A stretch of DNA of 11,391 nt, taken from the NCBI GenBank assembly GCA_905480565.1, contig CAJQQW010000349.1, positions 1-11,391 of the forward strand, written 5' to 3'. Shown piece after piece: positions 5,639 through 11,391 of this stretch. The notes below the pieces were generated by a model that had not been told where the DNA came from, searched no databases, and worked only from the letters and a program-made list of their open reading frames with translations. The DNA comes from an uncultured Halioglobus sp. (GTDB lineage: Bacteria > Pseudomonadota > Gammaproteobacteria > Pseudomonadales > Halieaceae). The number at the start of each line of letters is the position of its first letter. Positions within the stretch are counted from its first letter, which is position 1. The position numbers and the translations under genes are program-made.

Positions 5639-8034
5639 TGGCCCGATTCGGAGTCCCAGCAAATTTGAAGCTTTGTGCGCGCTTGAAGGCTGAAGACATC
5701 GCGGTAACGCTGTTCATCGCCTTGCTATGGATTATCGGCGCACAAATAGGCTTTTACTTTTCGTTAAACCAGGGTTTTCAGACGACCCTTCTGTGGATTC
5801 CTTCAGGATTAGCGCTGGCTGGGCTGCTATGGCACGGAAATCGCGCAGTCCCAGGCCTTTTCCTCGGGGCTTTCACTACCTCGATTACGCAGTTTTATAC
5901 GCTATCTCCGGGAGCAATCTCTTCGATCGCAATAATCGGCTCTTGTGCCGTTATATTCGGCGGGGCGACCACTGCTTACCTGATGCGCCGCCTTACTCCT
6001 ACCACCCCTATTTGGGGGAGTGCCCGAGATATGTTGATCGGAACTGCCTGTATGGCAGTGGGCAGTGCAATCCCGGCCTTTATAAACACCAGCCTGTTCG
6101 ATGTGTTGGGCCTGGTGCCGGAAGGCGCTCTCCATGGCGCAATAGGAATCTACTGGTTAGGTGAATTCAGTGGCATGGCCATTTTCACAGCTCCTCTATT
6201 TCTTGCATTTAGCAGCGCTTCTAAAGGCAACGTAGCGTCAACGAGTCCTGCCAAGATTACCAGCCCGACGATACTCCTGGGCGTGTTTACCGCCTCCGCA
6301 TTATCAATATTCGCCTGGCTCAAGGTGAACGAAGGGGATGCTTTGACACGCTCTCTGCAAAGGGATGCGACTATTGCCGCTAACAGTCTAACACGTGCTC
6401 TTGAAACTGCTGGGCGAGATCTGGTGTCTATACGCGCACTGGTATACGCCCATGATCGCCTTTATAAGTCTGAGTTTCTTCGTTTTAGCGAGACAGAGTT
6501 TGGCTCCCGGGGGTTTTATCCTGGGGCTCAGGCGCTAAGCTGGGCGCCCAGTGTCCTGCAGCCCCTTGAATGGGAGCGGGGCATGCGGGCTGCCGGAGAA
6601 AAAGAAAATATCTTATTTGAGGTCGACGTCGACGGGAATAGGGTGCGAGTTAGCGGCCGGAAAGATTATTTCCCCGTAGAACTGATTTACCCACTGACTG
6701 ATGTTAATCGTAAAGCTTTGGGTTTCGATCTTGGTTCAGAGGGTAACCGACGCAAGGCTTTGGAGCGAGCGCGAGATACCGGCCTAACCAGTATGATGGC
6801 ACCGATTTATCTTGTGCAGTCTGATGAAAGGGTGCCGGCTATGCTAATGTGCTTGCCCATCTATAGTTTGGACACGAATCCTGAAAGTAGGTCGGAACGG
6901 GCAGAGCATCTTACAGGATTTGCAACTGGAGTGTTTTATATCGGCGGCGTTTTCGACTCTGCAATACCGCAGTTCGAAGGGAATATTTCTCTCAGCCTCT
7001 TCGACTTATCGTTACCTGACTCAGAGCAGTGGTATCACAGTTATTCAAATGCGACTGGCGGCGCGCTGGAGGGCGGTAAAACAAGGCCAGTGGTCTCAGA
7101 ATTACGCGCTCAGTATTATGGAGAGAGTCTGGTGCATTTTGCCGGACACCGCTGGTTAATCATCGCGACACCAGATGTCAGTTTTATTAGCAGCTTCAGC
7201 ACTGGCTTACCATGGGGCGCACTGCTGCTAATTCTGACCCTTGGCTTGGGGATAAGCAGCATTCTGATCGAGCGCATAGCCGCACGCAAACGTATCGAAA
7301 TGGAGCAGATAAAAACAGTTTCGGCTTTGGCTGAGGCCAATGCAGCAAATGAATCCAAGTCCTATTTTATGGCAGCCGCAAGTCACGATATTAAACAGCC
7401 ACTTTATGCGTTGGGTATTCTTACTGATACCTTATTAATGTCTGACCTCAAAAAAGATATGCGGCCAGTCATCGAAAACGTGAGAAAAAGTGTTAAAGAG
7501 ATGTCTTTGCACTTCGACACCCTAATGGACATGGGTCGGTTTCAGGATGGGAGCTTCGACGTTAATCTGGGTGAATTCGCAATGGATGAGTTGGCCCGCC
7601 GAATCGATCTCGAAGTGGCACCGTTGTGCAAGGCAAAAAATCTACGGTGGCACCTCGATTTGGGCGATTACGCCGTAATCTCTGATCCAGAGCTTTTACT
7701 ACGATTGCTCAGAAACCTGCTTATCAATGCCGTTAGCTATACCGTGCAGGGCGACGTTTCATGTATAGCGCGCCCCACGGAGAAAACAATCGAAATATGC
7801 ATATATGATACAGGTCCGGGTCTGTCCAAAGAGCAGCAGTTTCTAATAAGGCGGACAAATCTGGCAACTGGTCAGGATGTCACCGACAGCTCAGAAATGC
7901 AGCTCGGCTTTTCAATCGTAAATAGGATTAGCAGGGCTTTGGAGCTCACTATTGAGGTGAATACCTCTGCGGCAATGGGGACGCAGTTTCGCTTTGAGCT
8001 GCAGAGATCTGCAACCGCGCGGGATAATTCCTAG
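5638..8034 (+). CDS. MASE1-CHASE sensor histidine kinase (first tandem copy)
   Basis: This 798-residue membrane-bound sensor has an N-terminal MASE1-type integral membrane domain (about 20-195, several hydrophobic helices). A further helix follows at about 210-228, then a CHASE-type extracytoplasmic domain (about 235-440, with KDYFPVELIYP and GFDLG), another helix (about 525-545), a HisKA domain with the H-box ASHDIKQPLYAL (phospho-acceptor H583), and a HATPase domain. That last domain has N-box N697 and G1 box DTGPG (724-728). The G2 box, where GLGLGLSIV is expected, reads EMQLGFSIV (753-761), so ATP binding may be altered. No receiver domain is fused. The start is uncertain. GTG 5638 has no clear ribosome binding site; TTG 5665 has GGAG 11 nt upstream and aligns roughly with Met9 of the second copy. 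The gene follows the amidohydrolase by 55 bp. The stimulus is unknown. Confidence 0.9.
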   Translation: MARFGVPANLKLCARLKAEDIAVTLFIALLWIIGAQIGFYFSLNQGFQTTLLWIPSGLALAGLLWHGNRAVPGLFLGAFTTSITQFYTLSPGAISSIAIIGSCAVIFGGATTAYLMRRLTPTTPIWGSARDMLIGTACMAVGSAIPAFINTSLFDVLGLVPEGALHGAIGIYWLGEFSGMAIFTAPLFLAFSSASKGNVASTSPAKITSPTILLGVFTASALSIFAWLKVNEGDALTRSLQRDATIAANSLTRALETAGRDLVSIRALVYAHDRLYKSEFLRFSETEFGSRGFYPGAQALSWAPSVLQPLEWERGMRAAGEKENILFEVDVDGNRVRVSGRKDYFPVELIYPLTDVNRKALGFDLGSEGNRRKALERARDTGLTSMMAPIYLVQSDERVPAMLMCLPIYSLDTNPESRSERAEHLTGFATGVFYIGGVFDSAIPQFEGNISLSLFDLSLPDSEQWYHSYSNATGGALEGGKTRPVVSELRAQYYGESLVHFAGHRWLIIATPDVSFISSFSTGLPWGALLLILTLGLGISSILIERIAARKRIEMEQIKTVSALAEANAANESKSYFMAAASHDIKQPLYALGILTDTLLMSDLKKDMRPVIENVRKSVKEMSLHFDTLMDMGRFQDGSFDVNLGEFAMDELARRIDLEVAPLCKAKNLRWHLDLGDYAVISDPELLLRLLRNLLINAVSYTVQGDVSCIARPTEKTIEICIYDTGPGLSKEQQFLIRRTNLATGQDVTDSSEMQLGFSIVNRISRALELTIEVNTSAAMGTQFRFELQRSATARDNS

Positions 8035-8062
8035 TGTTGCTCAAAGCAGGCACCCCAAAAAG

Positions 8063-8083
8063 CCGCTTTCTGCTATCGAGCGG
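8063..8083 (+). promoter_or_regulatory. CCGCT-N11-AGCGG inverted repeat before the second kinase
   Basis: CCGCT (8063-8067) and AGCGG (8079-8083) flank 11 bases, ending 9 bp before the ATG of the second kinase in the 58-bp gap between the kinases. Arms and spacing are identical to the element at 5618-5638, while most of the intervening bases differ, with TCGAGCGGT and GCGAGCGGT shared at the right end. Conserved arms with variable centre favour a constrained palindrome or stem. Confidence 0.45.
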
Positions 8084-8092
8084 TATCCCTGA

Positions 8093-10480
8093 ATGTTCGT
8101 CACCGACGGCGCACACATGATTTTCTCTAGCCGCATTTTAAGTGACACCAGGATAAACATCAGCATTGCCTTGCTTTACTTTCTGGGCGCGCAACTTGGT
8201 ACGATGTTTGCGCTACTACCGTATTCGCTTGCCAGCTCATTCTGGCCACCCTCCGGCGTCGCTCTGGCTGCATTGCTTTTATACGGCAACCGCGCGGTAG
8301 CAGGCATTCTTGTCGGGGCTGCAGTGAGTAATCTGGTCGAATTATCGGATTTACCATCACTGGTTCTAGCTTTCTCCAGCCTCTTTATCTCGCTCGGCTC
8401 TGTTTTGAGTGCGAAGGTAGCGGCGGTGCTATTGCAGCGCTATGCGCCCAGTGCACCAATTTATAGCTGTTCCAGCGATATCTTGAAAGGCTCGCTGCTG
8501 ATGGCGGCAGCCAGCTCTATCGCTGCTCTCGCCGGTGTGGCAAGCATGTTTTCGACAGGATTAATACCGTGGGACTCTGTGGCGATTACCTTCGCCATGT
8601 GGTGGTTGGGAAACTTCTGCGGGATGCTTACGGTCACCCCCGTGGGCTACGCTATAGTACGACGCCTGGGTAATCGTACCCCTGCGAAAATCATTCCTGG
8701 TCCTACCGCACTGAACGCTTTTCTTGGCCTGATTGCCACGCTTAGCTTTGCCTTTTTATGGCAGCAGGAGGGCGCCGACATGTCTGCAGTACTGAAGCGC
8801 GAGGCGCTTGTAGGCGCCGACAGTATACAGCGAACACTGCAGCGCGCAGGTAGGGACATGAAATCCATCGAGGCCCTCGTATCAGCATCCGAAGAGCATC
8901 TCGACTCCAGCGAATTTCTGCTTTACACCGAGGCTTTACACACGACTATGCCGGAGCACCCAAAAATTCTCAGCGTGGGTTGGGCGCCGTTAATCGATGA
9001 TGTCAGCGTGTGGGAACGTGAAATGCGTTCGCTGGGATATCCGAACATCCGTGTATTTGAGCGGGACCGAGAAGGGGACAGAAGGTCCGTGGGCATCCGG
9101 AAAGACTACTATCCCCTGCAATATATCTACTCGCCTCTCGGTGTGAGTGCAGCCGACCTGGGTTATGACCTCGGTTCAAATCCACTGACACGGCAAGCTA
9201 TAGAACGAGCATCAAAATCGGGTAAAAGCAGCATGATGGCTCCCATCACACTAAGCCACGGAGGGCTGCTAGAGCAACCGGCATTGCAAATCTGCGCCGC
9301 GGTATTCCGAGTGGCTAGCCGCGTACCATTAAATGCAGATGGTGAACGTCCTGTTCTTGGAGCGGCCTGCGGTGTATACCCCATGCAGGGAATATTAAAA
9401 TTGGCTTTACTCGATATGCTGCCCGGAATTGAGTTACATATCTTTGAAGTCGCAGGAATCGGGGAGGGTGCCTGGCATTATTCTCACGTATCAGACGCAC
9501 GGGGCGCAGAGCGTAAAGAATTCCTAGAACCCAACGCGATTGAGTTGGCCAGGAGACCTCACGGTGCAGCCGACATTATTTTCGGTGATAGCCAGTGGCG
9601 AGTTTTTGCGGTGCAGGACCGTGACGTCGAAAATCAATTTCGCTCACTTGTTCCGTGGGGCGCCCTGTTCCTCGTATTTGCCCTGGGTCTTGGTCTTAGC
9701 TCCGTTATGATGGAGCGAATTTTTTCAAGGCGCAACCTCAAGGCAGAAATGCAAAAGACACTGGACGCACTGCATAAGGCTCGGGCCGCTAATGAAGCAA
9801 AGTCCTACTTTATGGCTGCAGCAAGTCACGATATCAAGCAACCCTTGTATGCGCTGAGCATACTCGCAGATACACTCTTACTGTCCAGCCCCCTCAAGGA
9901 GACTTTGCCGCTTATTGCAAGCCTGAAAACCAGTATTGCAGAAATGTCCGTACACTTTGATACATTGATGGATGTTGGAAGGTTTCAGGATGGCAGCTTC
10001 GAAATTCATGCACGTGATTTTGACTTAGAAGAGATTTCGCGGCGAATTGATAAGGAAATCGGGCCCTTATGCCTGGAAAAAGGTTTGAACTGGAGATTGA
10101 ACCTCGAAAGGTGCATCGCACACTCCGACCCAGAGCTAATAATGCGTTTGATCAGGAATCTGCTGAGTAACGCTGCACGTTTCACAACAGATGGAACGGT
10201 AAGTTGCATCGCAGCGCGCGTTGACGGCAGGATCCGATTTTCTATTATGGATACCGGCGAGGGTCTTTCTCAGGCTCAGAAAGATCTCATATACAACGAA
10301 GTAGTCCGTCTTCGGGGAGATACCATACATACATCGGGTCTTGGACTGGGCCTTTCTATTGTTAACAAGATCAGTCACTCTCTGAACCTCGATCTGTCTC
10401 TCGAATCTACAGAGGGTGTTGGCACTAAATACGTCTTCTTCGTACCGCTGGCTTCAGGCGAGGAACCAGCAGGCGCCTGA
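8093..10480 (+). CDS. MASE1-CHASE sensor histidine kinase (second tandem copy)
   Basis: This 795-residue paralogue of the preceding gene has the same architecture. It has a MASE1 membrane domain (about 20-190, with FWPPSGVALAALLLYGNRA and MWWLGNFCGMLTVTP), a helix at about 206-223, a CHASE domain (about 230-435, with RKDYYPLQYIYSP and LGYDLGS), a helix at about 520-540 and a short coiled linker. The kinase core follows, with H-box SYFMAAASHDIKQPLYAL (571-588, acceptor H579; the same 18 residues occur in the first copy), N-box N693, G1 box DTGEG (720-724) and an intact G2 box GLGLGLSIV (749-757). It should autophosphorylate and pass phosphate to a separate response regulator, none of which is encoded here. 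ATG 8093 is the longest start; ATG 8117 is possible, and neither has a good ribosome binding site. It lies 58 bp after the first copy, so co-transcription is likely. Confidence 0.93.
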   Translation: MFVTDGAHMIFSSRILSDTRINISIALLYFLGAQLGTMFALLPYSLASSFWPPSGVALAALLLYGNRAVAGILVGAAVSNLVELSDLPSLVLAFSSLFISLGSVLSAKVAAVLLQRYAPSAPIYSCSSDILKGSLLMAAASSIAALAGVASMFSTGLIPWDSVAITFAMWWLGNFCGMLTVTPVGYAIVRRLGNRTPAKIIPGPTALNAFLGLIATLSFAFLWQQEGADMSAVLKREALVGADSIQRTLQRAGRDMKSIEALVSASEEHLDSSEFLLYTEALHTTMPEHPKILSVGWAPLIDDVSVWEREMRSLGYPNIRVFERDREGDRRSVGIRKDYYPLQYIYSPLGVSAADLGYDLGSNPLTRQAIERASKSGKSSMMAPITLSHGGLLEQPALQICAAVFRVASRVPLNADGERPVLGAACGVYPMQGILKLALLDMLPGIELHIFEVAGIGEGAWHYSHVSDARGAERKEFLEPNAIELARRPHGAADIIFGDSQWRVFAVQDRDVENQFRSLVPWGALFLVFALGLGLSSVMMERIFSRRNLKAEMQKTLDALHKARAANEAKSYFMAAASHDIKQPLYALSILADTLLLSSPLKETLPLIASLKTSIAEMSVHFDTLMDVGRFQDGSFEIHARDFDLEEISRRIDKEIGPLCLEKGLNWRLNLERCIAHSDPELIMRLIRNLLSNAARFTTDGTVSCIAARVDGRIRFSIMDTGEGLSQAQKDLIYNEVVRLRGDTIHTSGLGLGLSIVNKISHSLNLDLSLESTEGVGTKYVFFVPLASGEEPAGA

Positions 10481-10534
10481 ATGGACTAAGTTGCCGCTAT
10501 CGCGGGAGAGTAGGATAACTTGCAAACAGTGATT

Positions 10535-11149
10535 TTAGATAGCATGCCAGCTATGCTCGATGAGGAGTTTCTGCCGGGCAAAGAGTTGCGCATGATACAG
10601 GCTGCCAGCATTTACCTCAGCAACACCTTTCGGCGTGCCTGTCATGACGATGTCGTTGTCCTGTAAATGCATAAATTCAGAAATCAACTTCTTTATCATT
10701 TCAGGTTTGTACATCATCCGCTCGATATTTCCGTTTTGTTGAAGTTTACCGTCAATCGTTAAAGAAAATGATAAAGTCGGTATAGCGCCAGAATCAATAG
10801 ATTTGAATTCAGTAAATATAGCGGCACCATTGAACGCTTTCGCGCGCTCCCAGGGCAGCCCTTGCTTTTTCAGCGTTGATTGTAGTTGTCTCTTAGTTAG
10901 ATCGAGTCCGACTCCTGCTGCGACAAATTCTCCATGCTGAACCAAAAAACACAGCTCCGTTTCAAAGTGAAGCGGCTCGTGATGACAAGACAGCAGTGAC
11001 TCACCAATAGAGGAATTTGCCTTATTAAACACGACCAATTCGTCGGGTACGACGTTACCTAATTCTTCAATATGCTCAACATAATTTCTACCAATGCAAA
11101 CTATTTTAGACGGTGCAATTTTTTTCCCTTCCCAAAAAATGTGATTCAA
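10535..11149 (-). CDS. Fumarylacetoacetate hydrolase (FAH) family protein, YcgM/acylpyruvate hydrolase-like
   Basis: This 204-residue protein has the typical size of the small single-domain FAH enzymes, which cleave carbon-carbon bonds in acylpyruvates or related 1,3-diketo acids with a divalent metal, often late in aromatic catabolism. Visible landmarks are KIVCIGRNYVEHIEELGN (15-32), the metal-binding HFETE with E63 and E65 (61-65), GVGLDLTKRQLQ with D83 (79-90), KQGLPWERAKAFNGAA (95-110) and the C-terminal DIVMTGTPKGVAEVNAG (166-182). The start is a TTG at 11149 with GGAG 5 nt before it; no nearby in-frame ATG fits the N-terminus. The gene converges on the second kinase with a 54-bp gap. 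It is distinctly AT-rich (two sampled 60-base stretches are 37-38% GC) compared with its neighbours, which suggests separate ancestry. Confidence 0.9.
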   Translation of the reverse strand: MNHIFWEGKKIAPSKIVCIGRNYVEHIEELGNVVPDELVVFNKANSSIGESLLSCHHEPLHFETELCFLVQHGEFVAAGVGLDLTKRQLQSTLKKQGLPWERAKAFNGAAIFTEFKSIDSGAIPTLSFSLTIDGKLQQNGNIERMMYKPEMIKKLISEFMHLQDNDIVMTGTPKGVAEVNAGSLYHAQLFARQKLLIEHSWHAI

Positions 11150-11391
11150 AATAACTCCAAACTGCTGAAAAGCCGTTAATCTGCCTGGATGGCCAAGTCT
11201 ATACAGACAATCTAACTTAATTTGAGCGACTCGCGCTATGCAGACTCACTCTAAGATTATCTTGCCGACACTCTGATAGGGCATTTGCTCGGCAATGTGC
11301 GGCAAAGGTATGAGTTAGTGGTGCGTTTGGAGAGTACTATCCCGGACGGGCCGGTCGAACCACGTTGTCATCACGAATAAGCCTTTGCTTT
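11150..11391. other. Upstream region of the FAH gene, possibly with the tail of another gene
   Basis: No complete gene is seen. Three frames are open into the right edge: minus 11315-11391 (ending GLFVMTTWFDRPVRD...THH, stop TAA), minus 11337-11391 (stop TAG), and plus from about 11251 to a TAA at 11378-11380. The first looks the most protein-like and could be the C-terminus of a gene upstream of the FAH gene, but 25 codons are too few to decide. I looked for a tRNA around the GGTTCGAC on the minus strand near 11359 and found no matching arms. Confidence 0.35.
11197..11208. promoter_or_regulatory. Small inverted repeat GTCT-ATAC-AGAC upstream of the FAH gene
   Basis: GTCTATACAGAC has perfect 4-bp arms and lies about 50 bp upstream of the TTG start of the FAH gene. 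Read on the minus strand it contains TATAGA, a possible -10 element, so a protein bound here would block transcription. No good -35 was found at the right distance. Weak, short evidence. Confidence 0.22.

Noticed and set aside
11340..11365. tRNA T-arm (GGTTCGAC on the minus strand)
   Set aside because: The flanking bases do not pair to form a T stem, and no anticodon or D arm can be placed around it.
1..11391. CRISPR arrays, insertion sequences or attachment sites
   Set aside because: No regularly spaced repeats, transposase genes or terminal inverted repeats were seen. The only long similarity within the window is the pair of kinase genes.

Overview
The window looks like a chromosomal segment of a Gram-negative bacterium, most likely a gammaproteobacterium. 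This rests on a selA gene in a bacterial selenocysteine system, MASE1/CHASE sensor kinases, and the mix of catabolic oxidoreductases. The taxonomic call is an inference from gene content, not from a marker gene. GC content is roughly 50-58% by eye over most genes and drops clearly in the last gene.

Left part (1-1143, minus strand). The window opens inside selA, the gene for L-seryl-tRNA(Sec) selenium transferase, of which the first 174 residues are present. Upstream of it lie a short hairpin-bearing leader and a 54-codon ORF (601-765). The same frame continues upstream through one in-frame TGA to ATG codons at 894 and 900. Read through as selenocysteine, it would give a 99-residue protein with a Cys-Lys-Thr-Sec (CxxU) motif, and a two-tier hairpin starts 2 nt after the TGA. 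Next to selA this is the most intriguing signal in the window, but the protein is unrecognised and could equally be decayed sequence. The rest, up to 1143, has no convincing gene.

Middle part (1144-5582). A divergent pair comes first: an Rv3520c-like LLM-class (luciferase-fold) oxidoreductase on the minus strand and a cytochrome P450 on the plus strand. They are separated by 184 bp that carries a 17-bp inverted repeat just before the P450 start. After the P450, in the same direction, comes a 575-residue Amidohydro_3 enzyme of the D-aminoacylase type. Two of its usual zinc-binding histidines appear replaced. Together these suggest oxidative attack on a hydrophobic or cyclic substrate followed by hydrolysis, but the substrate cannot be read from the sequence.

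Right part (5583-11391). Two tandem paralogous sensor histidine kinases (MASE1 - CHASE - HisKA - HATPase, about 800 residues each) follow on the same strand. There is no response regulator in the window. Each gene is preceded by the same inverted repeat, CCGCT-N11-AGCGG. The first copy has a degraded G2 box in its ATP-binding domain and the second has an intact one. A convergent, AT-rich fumarylacetoacetate-hydrolase-family gene with a TTG start closes the identified content. The final 240 bp hold only its upstream region and a possible gene end.
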